A stretch of DNA of 64,000 bases from UBA1563 sp041671545 (GCA_041671545.1 JBAZBI010000011.1:1-64000); one strand, 5' to 3'. Shown: positions 35,034 through 44,366, counted from the stretch's first letter. The notes: generated by a model from the letters alone, not told the origin. Made by a program: numbers and translations.

Positions 35034-35522
35034 CTAGTTTTTCAGAAGTCTTTTAATTCCGTTAGCCAAAGTTTCCTTGGGTACTAATCCCACATGTTTA
35101 TCAACGATATTACCCTTTTTATCAATTAAAAAAGAAGTCGGAATTCCGGAAACTCCGCCGAAAAGTTTTGCCGTTGATTGATCTCCATAAACGACAGTAT
35201 AATTAATTCCATAATTTTTTATAAATCCCGGAACATCTGGTTTTGTGTCGGAATCAACCGAAATGCCAAGTACCACCAGATCATTCTTATATTCTCTTTG
35301 CAACTCGATCAAATCGGGAATCCCTTTTCTACACGGCGGACACCAGGTTGCCCAAAAATCGATGAGCACAACTTTGTTTTTGTAATCTGAAAGTTTTACA
35401 GTTTTGCCGTCCACACTTTTAAGCGAAAACTCCGGCGCTTTTTTTTCTTGCGCCAAAGATAGATTTGAAAATGTAAAAAGCATAAAGACTAAAAAAGTGA
35501 ACGACACTAAAATATTTTTCAT
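35034..35522 (-). CDS. TlpA/ResA-type thioredoxin-like protein
   Basis: 162 residues. A signal peptide of about 24 residues (ending LSLAQ) exports it. The AhpC/TSA-type domain has APEFSLKSVDGKTVKLSDYKNKVVLIDFWATWCPPCRKG with redox Cys61 and Cys64, and the cis-Pro loop GGVSGIPTSFLID. Such proteins reduce or transfer disulfides in the periplasm, often for cytochrome c maturation. No cytochrome gene is nearby. Confidence 0.9.
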   Translation of the reverse strand: MKNILVSFTFLVFMLFTFSNLSLAQEKKAPEFSLKSVDGKTVKLSDYKNKVVLIDFWATWCPPCRKGIPDLIELQREYKNDLVVLGISVDSDTKPDVPGFIKNYGINYTVVYGDQSTAKLFGGVSGIPTSFLIDKKGNIVDKHVGLVPKETLANGIKRLLKN

Positions 35523-35571
35523 AGAATTCCTTTTAAAATTTACAGTTTGATGTTAAGACGCGGGATAAGAT

Positions 35572-35793
35572 TCATTGGTTAGATGATTCTGCAGTTTTGT
35601 TATAAAATGGTGGGTAAGGTCCGCGTTCCGGTTCTTTTTTTGTGTTATTCAAAATAAAAAAGAAGAGTAAGACTAGGAGAAACACAATCGTTTCGATCCG
35701 GCTTCTCAGTTTTGGATCAATAAATGGTTTTTTCTCTTGCAGCGCTGTTTTTCCTATTTGCCGCGCTTGATTTTTTTTCTTTTCTTTTGCCAT
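35572..35793 (-). CDS. Small single-pass membrane protein, unknown function
   Basis: 73 residues. A very basic N-terminus (about 30 residues with many Lys and Arg) leads to one transmembrane helix (about 35-50, IVFLLVLLFFFILN), then a short Pro/Tyr-containing tail. This implies an N-in orientation. It lies upstream of the thioredoxin gene on the same strand with a 49-base gap. I do not recognise the family. Confidence 0.5.
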   Translation of the reverse strand: MAKEKKKNQARQIGKTALQEKKPFIDPKLRSRIETIVFLLVLLFFFILNNTKKEPERGPYPPFYNKTAESSNQ

Positions 35794-35901
35794 AGTTCTT
35801 TCGAGTTAAATTATAAATTCACTACAAGAAAATATAAAAATATTTTGATTAAAATAAACCTATTCTGCTTCGCCGGACTATTAAGCTTGACCGGATTTAT
35901 G

Positions 35902-35909
35902 TAATTTTG
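35902..35909 (+). promoter_or_regulatory. Candidate -7 box before the PLP decarboxylase gene
   Basis: TAATTTTG matches the TAnnTTTG consensus and lies 25 bases before the ATG at 35935. The nearest TTG (35887-35889) is only 12 bases upstream of it, too close for a normal -33 element. Confidence 0.3.
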
Positions 35910-35934
35910 GACAAACCAGTTTAGGAATTATTTC

Positions 35935-37404
35935 ATGAACGACCTTCTTTTTTCGCAGTTTATCGGACCCAAGGGAGAGAATCTATCTCTTCTTAAAACT
36001 TTTATTGATAAAATTCTGAGTGAGCAAAAATCATGGCGTGAAGATTATTTTCCATGTGATCCTTCGCTTTATCAAAAAAAAGATTACAATAGCGAAAAAC
36101 TTACCATTGAGTTTGAAAAATTTTTAGAACGAAGTAAAAAGCATTTCCCGTTTTTCCATCCCCGCTATGCGGCGCAAATGGCAAAAGATCCCTCAATTCC
36201 AACGATACTTGGTTATTTAACATTCATGCTTTCCAACCCTAATAATCATGCTTACGAAGGGGGTCCCGTTACAACAGAAATGGAAATGGAAGTAGTTGAA
36301 CTTCTTTTAAAAATGGTTGGATACAAAACCGGGTGGGGACATTTAACAAGCGGTGGTTCCTTGGCAAATATGGAAGCGCTTTGGGCGGCGCGCGATTATT
36401 ACAAAAAAGGAACTGTTTACTTTTCGGAAGTTTCTCATTATTCGTGGAAACGGATTTGTAAAATTCTTAATATTAATTTGTTCAAAGAAATTCCGGTTGA
36501 TAAAAATTTTAGAATGGATTGCCGCAAACTTGAAGATGAATTAAAAAAGAATGAAGCGATGATGGTAATTGCGAATCTCGGTTCTACCGGCACGGGAAGT
36601 GTTGATGATATTGCAGCGATTCTCGAATTGAAAAAGAAATACAAATTTCATCTTCATATCGATGCAGCCTACGGCGGATTTTTTAGATCAATTCTTTTAG
36701 ATGAAAATTATTATTCATCATCACAAAAAACTCCCTTAAGCGCCCATACAGAAAAGCAATTACTGCTTTTGTCGGAATCGGACTCAATTACGATTGACCC
36801 TCACAAACAAGGTTCGGTCTCGTATGGAGCCGGTGCCGTTCTTTATAAAAATGAAGAACTGCGAGACATCATTCTCAACACGGCGCCTTATACCTATCAT
36901 AAATTAGATAAACCGAATATCGGTATGTTTTCGCTTGAAGGCTCCCGTTCGGGGGCAACAGCGGCAGCTTGTTATTTAACGTATAAAGTCATTCCACCCA
37001 ATAATTCCGGAATCGGCGAATTGCTCACACAAACAATTCTCGCTTCTCAAAAATTTTATGAGATAATAGAGCAGAGTGAAAATTATGATAATTTGCACTT
37101 CCCGGATTTGGACATCAATTGTTTCTTCCGAAAATCAGCTGGTAAAAATATTTCTGAGGTGAACGAATTAACTTTGGCAATTTACTCAGTTCTTTCAGTT
37201 GAAGCGGAAAATCCCGAGTTCATTCTTTCCAAGTTTGTACTTTCACCAGATATCACCAAAACAGTGTTACCGGAATATGAAAATTCGAAGGGGGAATCTC
37301 TCATCGCATTGCGGGCAGTTTTTATGAAACATTGGTACGCAATGGATGATTTTTATTATCTCAAAAAATTAATTGATGTTTTGGAATTGAAAGCAAAGTT
37401 GTAA
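35935..37404 (+). CDS. PLP-dependent decarboxylase (group II amino acid decarboxylase)
   Basis: 489 residues. The group II signature is complete: HAYEGGPVTTEMEMEVVELLL (about 105-125), GHLTSGGSLANMEALWAARDYY, His168 stacking on the cofactor, Asp243 in HLHIDAAYGGFF, and the Schiff-base Lys291 in SITIDPHKQGSVSYGAGAV. Family members decarboxylate aromatic amino acids, glutamate, aspartate or diaminobutyrate; the substrate cannot be read from the sequence. Its length and the HPRYAAQM start suggest a tyrosine/aromatic-type branch, with low certainty. The next gene follows after 28 bases. Confidence 0.88.
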   Translation: MNDLLFSQFIGPKGENLSLLKTFIDKILSEQKSWREDYFPCDPSLYQKKDYNSEKLTIEFEKFLERSKKHFPFFHPRYAAQMAKDPSIPTILGYLTFMLSNPNNHAYEGGPVTTEMEMEVVELLLKMVGYKTGWGHLTSGGSLANMEALWAARDYYKKGTVYFSEVSHYSWKRICKILNINLFKEIPVDKNFRMDCRKLEDELKKNEAMMVIANLGSTGTGSVDDIAAILELKKKYKFHLHIDAAYGGFFRSILLDENYYSSSQKTPLSAHTEKQLLLLSESDSITIDPHKQGSVSYGAGAVLYKNEELRDIILNTAPYTYHKLDKPNIGMFSLEGSRSGATAAACYLTYKVIPPNNSGIGELLTQTILASQKFYEIIEQSENYDNLHFPDLDINCFFRKSAGKNISEVNELTLAIYSVLSVEAENPEFILSKFVLSPDITKTVLPEYENSKGESLIALRAVFMKHWYAMDDFYYLKKLIDVLELKAKL

Positions 37405-37432
37405 TTTTATGCTGAAGATTAAAGAATAAAGT

Positions 37433-38164
37433 ATGATTGAAATAAAAAACCTCCACAAAAGTTTCGGCTCAAAAAAAGTTTTATCCGGTGTGGATCTGAA
37501 TATCCATGACGGCGAAACCATTGTAATTATTGGGCGAAGCGGATGCGGAAAAAGCGTTCTCCTGAAACATATCGTTGGACTTCTTTCTCCCGATGAAGGT
37601 TTTGTTAAAGTTGAAGGGAAAATCATAAGTGAGCTTTCCGAAAAGGAATTGTATGAAGTTCGGAGAAATTTTGGATTTCTTTTTCAAGGGGCAGCATTGT
37701 TTGATTCAATGACGGTTGGAGAAAATGTTGCGCTTCCGCTGGTGGAATCAAATACACGAACCCCCGAAAAAGAAATTATAAAATTAGTAGAAGAAAAACT
37801 TGAACTTGTGGGACTTCAAGGTATTCAAAATCTTAAACCGAGTGAGCTTTCCGGTGGAATGAAGAAACGAGTTGGACTTGCTCGTGCACTCATCACCAAT
37901 CCAAATTATATTTTGTATGATGAACCAACCACCGGGCTTGATCCCATCATGTCCGATTCGATAGACAATCTGATAAAAGAATTAGCTGAGAAATTAAAAG
38001 TTACTTCAATCGTTGTTACCCATGACATGTTCAGCGTAAAAAACGTGGCGCACAAAGTTGCAATGATGCATGAGGGAGTTATTCACTTTGTCGGGAATAT
38101 TGATAAGCTTGAAAATTCGACCGATGTGATCATTACCGACTTTATTAAACGGACGGAAGTGTAA
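37433..38164 (+). CDS. mlaF: ABC transporter ATPase, MlaF-like
   Basis: 243 residues, a single nucleotide-binding domain: Walker A GRSGCGKS (34-41), Q-loop FLFQGAALFDSMTVGENVALPL, signature LSGGMKKRVGLARAL, Walker B LYDEPTTGLDP. FQGAALFDS and GENVALPL are typical of MlaF/Mkl ATPases, which drive phospholipid or sterol traffic between membranes with an MlaE permease and MlaD MCE protein. Those partners are not encoded next to it here, so it must pair with distant subunits or belong to another transporter. No terminator was seen after it. Confidence 0.85.
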   Translation: MIEIKNLHKSFGSKKVLSGVDLNIHDGETIVIIGRSGCGKSVLLKHIVGLLSPDEGFVKVEGKIISELSEKELYEVRRNFGFLFQGAALFDSMTVGENVALPLVESNTRTPEKEIIKLVEEKLELVGLQGIQNLKPSELSGGMKKRVGLARALITNPNYILYDEPTTGLDPIMSDSIDNLIKELAEKLKVTSIVVTHDMFSVKNVAHKVAMMHEGVIHFVGNIDKLENSTDVIITDFIKRTEV

Positions 38165-38360
38165 GATATTCATTTGAAAATTTTTATTTCATTCAATCAT
38201 TCAACAATGCATCCATGCCTCATATTTTAGGTATTCGTCTTGCCAATGTGGATTTAGCAAGCGATTACCCCATGTTTTTACCTCCTCAATTTTGATAGAC
38301 ACACCGCTTTAGTTATTTTTAAAAAGAGATTTTTTATCACCATTTTCCCAGAAAACCAGT

Positions 38361-40046
38361 ATGAAATTCAGTAAATCCTTTATCCCGACTTTAAAAGAAG
38401 TCCCGAATGACGCAGTCGTAACAAGCCACGTATTAATGCTACGCACCGGAATGGTTCGCGCGCTTGGCGCCGGAATTTATTCCTTTTTACCGCTTGGTTA
38501 CAAAGTGGTTAAAAAAATATCAGAAATTATCCGTGAAGAAATGGATGCCATCGGCGGGCAGGAATTCCATTTACCGGCGTTAAATCCAAAAGAAATTTGG
38601 GAAGAAACGGGAAGAGTTGAAGCGTTCGGAGATATTCTTTTTCAAATTAAAAACCGTGATTACGTTCTCGCGCCAACGCACGAGGAAATTATGACTTATC
38701 ATGCGAGAAAAGTTTTAAAATCTTATAAAGAATTGCCACAGATTTGGTATCAGATTCAAACTAAGTTTAGAAACGAAGCGCGTCCTCGTAGTGGAGTTAT
38801 CCGCGGCAGACAATTTTTAATGAAAGATGCCTATTCATTCGATTCTTCTTATGAGAATCTTAATGCATCATATCAACTGCACGATGGAGCATATAGAAAA
38901 ATATTCGACCGCTGCGGATTAAAATATTTTGTGGTTGGCGCTTCAAGCGGTGCAATGGGGGGAAGCGGCTCTGAAGAATTTATGGTGAAATCCGATGCCG
39001 GAGAAGATACCGTTGCATACTGCGAAAGCTGCGGTTATGCTGCTAACGTTGAGGTTGCATTTTCAAAAGTAAGTACAAAAGAAAGAAATGCAACAAGCAA
39101 AGATATTTTTGAAATTTCAACTCCAAATGTAAAATCGATTGATGAGCTTTGCGCGTTTTTAAAAATTGATGAAACGGAATGTGCAAAATCCCGCGTGGTT
39201 ATGCACGATAATAAGGCTGTCTTGCTTTTGATGCTCGGGAATGACGAAGTGAATGAAACAAAGATTGAAGCAGTATTGGGTGGAACTGTTCGTCCGGCGC
39301 ATCCGGAAGAATTAAAAGAGATTACGGGAGCCGATGCAGGATCAATCGGTCCGGTTGGATTTAAAGGAAGAATTCTTGCCGACCTTCGTTTAAAAGAAGC
39401 GAACAATCTTTACAGCGGAGCAAATAAAAATGATTATCACATCGGTGGAATTGATTTAACGCGTGATGTAAAAACTATTGAATATGTTGATCTGCGAATT
39501 GTTAAATCGGGTGAAGGGTGTCCAAAGTGTGAGAAAACTCTGGATGTTTTTACCGCAATTGAACTTGGACATATTTTCAAACTCGGCACAAAATATTCCG
39601 ATGCGATGGGCGCAACATTTCTCGATGAAAGCGGAAAAGAAAATCCATTAATTATGGGAAGCTATGGTATTGGAGTAGACCGCGTGATGGCATGTTTTAT
39701 TGAGCAGCACCACGATGAGAAAGGAATTATCTGGGATAAAACACTCGCTCCTTTTGATATTCACTTGCTTGCATTGAATTTGAAAAATCAGACGATAGTT
39801 GATACTTCAGAAAAAATCTATAAAGAATTGCAAGCTGCCGGGTTCCAAGTTCTCTTTGATGATCGTGTTGATGCAGGCGCCGGATTCAAGTTTAATGATG
39901 CTGATTTACTCGGCATGCCGGTACAAGTTATTATTGGAGAGAAGAAGTTGAAAGAAGGAAAAGTTGAAGTGAAAATCCGCAAAACGGGTGAGCGGATTGA
40001 TGTTGAATTTGAAAAATTAATTGAATTTGTAAAAACTTTGGATTAA
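38361..40046 (+). CDS. proS: Prolyl-tRNA synthetase
   Basis: 561 residues, the length of bacterial-type ProRS. The class II core shows GIYSFLPLGYKVVKKI (motif 1 area), TKFRNEARPRSGVIRGRQFLMKDAYSFD (motif 2) and IMGSYGIGVDRVMACFIEQHHDEKGI (motif 3). The INS editing domain sits between motifs 2 and 3 (about residues 225-405). The anticodon-binding domain is at the C-terminus. It charges tRNA-Pro. Confidence 0.96.
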   Translation: MKFSKSFIPTLKEVPNDAVVTSHVLMLRTGMVRALGAGIYSFLPLGYKVVKKISEIIREEMDAIGGQEFHLPALNPKEIWEETGRVEAFGDILFQIKNRDYVLAPTHEEIMTYHARKVLKSYKELPQIWYQIQTKFRNEARPRSGVIRGRQFLMKDAYSFDSSYENLNASYQLHDGAYRKIFDRCGLKYFVVGASSGAMGGSGSEEFMVKSDAGEDTVAYCESCGYAANVEVAFSKVSTKERNATSKDIFEISTPNVKSIDELCAFLKIDETECAKSRVVMHDNKAVLLLMLGNDEVNETKIEAVLGGTVRPAHPEELKEITGADAGSIGPVGFKGRILADLRLKEANNLYSGANKNDYHIGGIDLTRDVKTIEYVDLRIVKSGEGCPKCEKTLDVFTAIELGHIFKLGTKYSDAMGATFLDESGKENPLIMGSYGIGVDRVMACFIEQHHDEKGIIWDKTLAPFDIHLLALNLKNQTIVDTSEKIYKELQAAGFQVLFDDRVDAGAGFKFNDADLLGMPVQVIIGEKKLKEGKVEVKIRKTGERIDVEFEKLIEFVKTLD

Positions 40047-40060
40047 CTGTAGTAAAAAAA

Positions 40061-40999
40061 ATGAAAGTCAAAGAAACACTTTTTCCTTATTTAGAATCTT
40101 CTGTTAAAACTATCGTGGATAACGGGGAAACCGGTGAGGTGTTGGAAAATTATGAGGACGAAAAATTTGACTTAATTATTACTTCGCCACCCTATAATAT
40201 TGGAAAAAGTTATGAAGCGAAGCAATCAATTGAGAAGTATTTAGAAACGCAAGAAGTTATAATTGAAAAATTGCTACGAGTTCTTTCATCTCGCGGGAGT
40301 ATCTGTTGGCAGGTTGGTAATTATGTTGATAAGGGAGAGGTCTTTCCGTTAGATATTTATTTCTATCAAATATTTAAGAAATATGGATTGAAATTAAGAA
40401 ATAGAATTATTTGGCATTTTGGACACGGTCTTCACGCTTCAAAAAGGTTTTCGGGTCGATATGAAACCATTTTGTGGTTTACAAAAACCGATGACTATAT
40501 ATTCAATCTTGATCCAATAAGAGTTCCTTCAAAATATCCGGGAAAACTTCACTTCAAAGGACCTAAGAAAGGAATGCCTTCTGGTAATCCAAATGGGAAA
40601 AACCCTTCTGATATTTGGGAAATAGTCCTTGAAGATTGGGAAGAAGGATTATGGAATATCCCAAATGTAAAATCTAACCATCCTGAAAAAACAATTCATC
40701 CATGCCAGTTTCCGATTGAGTTAGTTGAACGATGTGTATTGGCTTTGACTAATGAAAATAGTTGGATTCTCGATCCATATGCTGGAGTTGGTTCAACGCT
40801 TATTGCTTCAATAAAAAACAATAGAAATTCCGTCGGTATTGAAAAAGAGAAAGATTACTGTAAAATATCTCAAAAGAGAATTCAAGATTATAAAGACGGA
40901 GAACTAAAATTTCGTCCAATTAACAAACGAATTCATCAACCTTCTCTAAAGGATAAAGTTGCTCAAATGCCTATTGAGTGGCTGAAAAAAAGTATATGA
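40061..40999 (+). CDS. Type II DNA methyltransferase (probable N4-cytosine, beta-class order)
   Basis: 312 residues. The catalytic motif is TSPPYNIGKSYE (about residue 44), the SPPY variant typical of N4-cytosine and some N6-adenine enzymes. The SAM-binding motif is late, DPYAGVGSTLIASIKNNRNSVGIEKE (about 246-271). Catalytic-first, SAM-site-last order indicates the beta class. Next to a BglII-like nuclease, m4C methylation of a GATC-centred site such as AGATCT (as M.BglII) or RGATCY is the likely activity. The stop overlaps the nuclease ATG. Confidence 0.88.
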   Translation: MKVKETLFPYLESSVKTIVDNGETGEVLENYEDEKFDLIITSPPYNIGKSYEAKQSIEKYLETQEVIIEKLLRVLSSRGSICWQVGNYVDKGEVFPLDIYFYQIFKKYGLKLRNRIIWHFGHGLHASKRFSGRYETILWFTKTDDYIFNLDPIRVPSKYPGKLHFKGPKKGMPSGNPNGKNPSDIWEIVLEDWEEGLWNIPNVKSNHPEKTIHPCQFPIELVERCVLALTNENSWILDPYAGVGSTLIASIKNNRNSVGIEKEKDYCKISQKRIQDYKDGELKFRPINKRIHQPSLKDKVAQMPIEWLKKSI

Positions 41000-41568
41000 A
41001 AATAGCAGGGATTTATTCATTTAATGATGGTCAAAATTTTGTTTTGAATAATTTCAAAAAAGAAATAAAAGAATTGAAGAAAGCAATAAAGTCCATTGAT
41101 GCGAATCTTCATGAAACCAAGGAGAGTAAAGAAAAAACAATGCCGGGGAAAATTCTTTTTAGTCCGGTTGGTTTAAACAAAGCATTTAAGGAAAGTTTGT
41201 TCCCCTTAGGATGGAAAAATGTGAAAGAACAATGTCAATATAGCAACAAGTTTTATGTAGATGGTTATAAGAGTCCGGCAAAGAAAAAAGTTTATCCTTA
41301 CCGTGATATGGACTTTGTTAAAAACAAGTTGGGTGTTGAGGTTCAGTTTGGTAAGTATTCTTTTATGGTATATAATGTTTGTGCCAAGATGACGATTTTT
41401 AAAAATTTGGGTCACATTACAGCCGGTGTAGAAGTTGTTCCGGTGAAAGAATTAGCTGAACACATGTCAACTGGAGTTTCTTATTTTGAACAATTTGTTT
41501 GGGATTTGGAACAAAGAGGTACGGCTAACATAGATATCCCCGTAATGATTATCGGTATAAGTGCTTAA
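40996..41568 (+). CDS. BglII/BstYI-like type II restriction endonuclease
   Basis: 190 residues from the ATG at 40996, which shares ATGA with the methyltransferase stop; the GTG at 40978 would add six residues. The N-terminal part has SPVGLNKAFKESLFPLGW, as in BglII-type enzymes. The active site matches the BglII pattern Asp-x8-Glu-Val-Gln: Asp106, Glu115, Gln117 in MDFVKNKLGVEVQFGKYSF. BglII uses Asp84, Glu93 and Gln95. The C-terminal half has GVEVVPVKELAEHMSTGVSYFEQ. The cut site is predicted to centre on GATC. Being preceded by the methyltransferase gene protects the host during expression. Confidence 0.82.
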   Translation: MKIAGIYSFNDGQNFVLNNFKKEIKELKKAIKSIDANLHETKESKEKTMPGKILFSPVGLNKAFKESLFPLGWKNVKEQCQYSNKFYVDGYKSPAKKKVYPYRDMDFVKNKLGVEVQFGKYSFMVYNVCAKMTIFKNLGHITAGVEVVPVKELAEHMSTGVSYFEQFVWDLEQRGTANIDIPVMIIGISA

Positions 41569-41580
41569 AACAAAAAAAAC

Positions 41581-41841
41581 ATGAACGAGCTTTACAAATT
41601 CTCCGAAGAAAATCTTTTAAAACAGATAGAGACCGGTACGTATGAACTTGGTTTTTACCGGGTAAAATTTTTTACAAAAAAAGGTTTGCTGTCAGAGATT
41701 CCGTCGGAAGACGTAAGTGAGTTTTACCTTTATCCAAGCGGTGGAACGCTGCGGGACGAGAATTTTAACATCGTTTTTTATTCTTCAAAATTTGATACTT
41801 ATCGCGGCTTTGTTCCACCTCATCAAACGAAGGGATCCTAA
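41581..41841 (+). CDS. Small protein of unknown function downstream of the restriction pair
   Basis: 86 residues, soluble, with no signal peptide. A beta-rich centre (GFYRVKFFTKKG) is followed by FYLYPSGGTLRDENFNIVFYSS and ends in PHQTKGS. It lies 13 bases after the nuclease gene on the same strand. It could be a passenger or belong to the host. No family is recognised. Confidence 0.5.
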   Translation: MNELYKFSEENLLKQIETGTYELGFYRVKFFTKKGLLSEIPSEDVSEFYLYPSGGTLRDENFNIVFYSSKFDTYRGFVPPHQTKGS

Positions 41842-41880
41842 TTTTCGCCGTTTATCATTTAATAAGTTTTTGGATTACCA

Positions 41881-43716
41881 ATGAAAACATTTCAAAGAGG
41901 AACGTTATCTCTTTTATTATTTATCTCTTTCTCATCTCTTTCTTCGGCACAGCCTTTTAAATTTGGATGGATCACCGATCTTCACATCGGAGCAAAAAAT
42001 GCTGATATGGATCTGCAGGCTGTTGTTCAAGATATAAATATGAAGAAAGAAGTCTCGTTTGTTATTGCCACAGGTGATATCACCGAAACGGGCAAAGCAG
42101 AAGACTTAAAAAACGCCAAACAAATTTTAGACGATCTTTCTGTTCCATATTATATTGTTCCAGGCAATCACGATACCAAGTGGAGTGAAAGCGGTGGTCA
42201 AGTGTTTTCAAATTTGTGGAAAGATGACAAGTTTGTATTTGAATATGAAAAAACAGTACTTATCGGATTAAGCAGTGGAATTTCATGGCGGGGTGGCGGG
42301 GGACATTTTGCGCCGGAAGATTTGCAATGGCTTGATTCACTTCTCTCTTTATTACCATTAGAAAAAGAGATCCTTTTTTTCGCACATCATCAACTTGATA
42401 AAGAAGTTGATAACTGGTTTAAGGTTACAAATCTTTTAGCAAAGAAAAATGTGAAAGAAATTTTTGTTGGGCATGGACATGCAAATCGTGTTTATAGTTT
42501 TAACGGATTACCGGGAGTTATGTCGCGTTCAACCTTGACCGCAAAGGGGAAAAGCTGGGGTTATACTTTAGTAGATAACGAGGTCGATTCTCTCTTCTTT
42601 TTTGAAATAATGAAAGACACACTTATTAAAAAATGGAATGCAATTGGAAAAGTAAATCCGATTGATTATATAAATATCGATTCAACAGAGTCTGAAAACT
42701 ATTCAGCAAATGTTTTATGGAAGAAAGATTTAAAAACAACCTTAGTAGCTCCGCTTACAACTTATGAAAACAAGGTAGTTGCGGCTACTAAAAAGGGAAC
42801 GGTTTTTTGTTTTGATGTTACCGGAAAACAACTCTGGAAAACTGATGTAGGCGCTTCAATATTCAGCAAACCCGCGGTCGTGAACAATCAGGTAATTGTT
42901 GGCACAATGAAAGGTGATCTATTCACCATTAATATAATAAATGGTAATGTTATTCAAGTGATCGGAATTGATGAAGCAATCACCTCTCCAATTACTACGA
43001 TGGATATTGATTACGAAGGGGAAAAATCATTTGCGCTCATCTTGGGAACAGCATCCGGTAAAATGTACTCTTACGAACTTTCAAGACTTAATCTTTTATG
43101 GAGTAATACTTCTGCGGAAGGAATGATTGAATCGAAACCATTAATTCTTAAAGATAAAATTATTTTTGGCAGCTGGGACACTTTTCTTTATTGCATTGAT
43201 GCAGCAACCGGATTGTTAAATTGGAAGTGGACAGGGAATCCGGTTTTTAATTATTCTCCAGCAGCTTCACCATTGGTCTCAGACGGTAAAAATGTTTTTT
43301 TTGCAACACCGGATAAAGCAATAACCGCAGTAGATTTATTGCTTGGCAAAACATCATGGAAGAAAACAGATTTTGATGCATGGGAATCAATTGGAATTAG
43401 TAACGACATGAAATCTTTATTCGTTAAAAGTCAAAATGATAAGCTGCACATAATCTCAGCAGTTAATGGAAAACTTCAAAAAACAATTGATCTGAAATTT
43501 GGTTTGGACACGGGACCGATTCAGCCTATTGAAGTGAATGGAAATATCTACTTTGGCGGAAAGAACGGCAATGTCTATTCGATTGATCCAAAATATTATT
43601 TTAACTCCTTGTTTTTTATGGGAACAGCGAGAACGCATTCGTTGCAAATGTTAGATGAAAAGCGGATAGCCGCATCAAATATGGACGGGAAGATCATTCT
43701 CTTTAAGGTGGATTAG
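41881..43716 (+). CDS. Exported metallophosphoesterase fused to a PQQ-like propeller
   Basis: 611 residues. Signal peptide about 1-23. The calcineurin-like phosphoesterase domain (about 24-250) has all metal motifs: GWITDLHIG, ATGDITETG, PGNHD, FFAHHQ and GHGHANR. From about 290 come repeats like VLWKKDLKTTLVAPL, LWKTDVGASIFSKPAVV and LNWKWTGNPVFNYSPAASPLV, which form a PQQ-like beta propeller. A periplasmic phosphatase or nuclease with a binding propeller is inferred. No sorting domain is present. It begins 39 bases after the previous stop and is followed closely by a HAD phosphatase gene. Confidence 0.85.
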   Translation: MKTFQRGTLSLLLFISFSSLSSAQPFKFGWITDLHIGAKNADMDLQAVVQDINMKKEVSFVIATGDITETGKAEDLKNAKQILDDLSVPYYIVPGNHDTKWSESGGQVFSNLWKDDKFVFEYEKTVLIGLSSGISWRGGGGHFAPEDLQWLDSLLSLLPLEKEILFFAHHQLDKEVDNWFKVTNLLAKKNVKEIFVGHGHANRVYSFNGLPGVMSRSTLTAKGKSWGYTLVDNEVDSLFFFEIMKDTLIKKWNAIGKVNPIDYINIDSTESENYSANVLWKKDLKTTLVAPLTTYENKVVAATKKGTVFCFDVTGKQLWKTDVGASIFSKPAVVNNQVIVGTMKGDLFTINIINGNVIQVIGIDEAITSPITTMDIDYEGEKSFALILGTASGKMYSYELSRLNLLWSNTSAEGMIESKPLILKDKIIFGSWDTFLYCIDAATGLLNWKWTGNPVFNYSPAASPLVSDGKNVFFATPDKAITAVDLLLGKTSWKKTDFDAWESIGISNDMKSLFVKSQNDKLHIISAVNGKLQKTIDLKFGLDTGPIQPIEVNGNIYFGGKNGNVYSIDPKYYFNSLFFMGTARTHSLQMLDEKRIAASNMDGKIILFKVD

Positions 43717-43719
43717 TAC

Positions 43720-44364
43720 ATGAGAAAATATGACGGTGTTATTTTTGATATTGACGGAACGCTGACTTCCACGAATGAACTTATCTTTTCTACTTTTAAC
43801 CACATCACTAAAAAGTATTTAAATAAATCGATGACGAATGAAGAAATCATTGCTTTGTTTGGTCCAACTGAAGATAAAATAATTGAAGATTGGTTCGGCG
43901 AAAATGCAGAAGAAGTGAGGAGAGAATATTATTCGTTCTATACAAATAATCACGCGATGGCAGATATTTATCCGGGAATGAAAGAGCTTCTTCATTTTAT
44001 AAAAGAAAAGAATGTACTCCTTTCGATCTACACAGGAAAGGGTAGAGAAGCTTCCATTATAACTTTAGAGAAATTAGGAATACTTGGTTTCTTTGATCTG
44101 GTTATTACCGGAACTGATGTAAAAGAGCACAAACCATCTCCGGAAGGAATTGAAATCTTTGTTGAAAAATATTCTTTGGAGAAAGAAAGAGTGTTGATGG
44201 TTGGAGACGCTCCGGCTGATATTAAAGCAGCACGTGCTGCTGGAGTTCACATTGCTTCTGTTTTGTGGGATAGTTATGCGCACGATAAATTACTAAAGAT
44301 GAAAAGCGATTATCTCTTCCACACGGTTGAAGAATTGAAAAAGTTTTTTGTCGATGTTCTTTAA
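43720..44364 (+). CDS. HAD-superfamily phosphatase (Gph-like)
   Basis: 214 residues. HAD motif I is FDIDGTLTST (nucleophile Asp10, acid Asp12), motif II IYTGKGREAS, motif III Lys in KEHKPSPEG, motif IV GDAPADIKAARAAG. The helical cap is inserted after motif I (C1 cap), as in phosphoglycolate phosphatase and beta-phosphoglucomutase. The substrate is not known. It starts three bases after the metallophosphoesterase stop, so the two form an operon, and is followed by a strong terminator. Confidence 0.9.
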   Translation: MRKYDGVIFDIDGTLTSTNELIFSTFNHITKKYLNKSMTNEEIIALFGPTEDKIIEDWFGENAEEVRREYYSFYTNNHAMADIYPGMKELLHFIKEKNVLLSIYTGKGREASIITLEKLGILGFFDLVITGTDVKEHKPSPEGIEIFVEKYSLEKERVLMVGDAPADIKAARAAGVHIASVLWDSYAHDKLLKMKSDYLFHTVEELKKFFVDVL

Positions 44365-44366
44365 AA

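Noticed and set aside
40978..40995. GTG start for the restriction endonuclease
   Set aside because: The ATG at 40996 overlaps the methyltransferase stop as ATGA and gives the conserved N-terminus; the GTG adds six unneeded residues.
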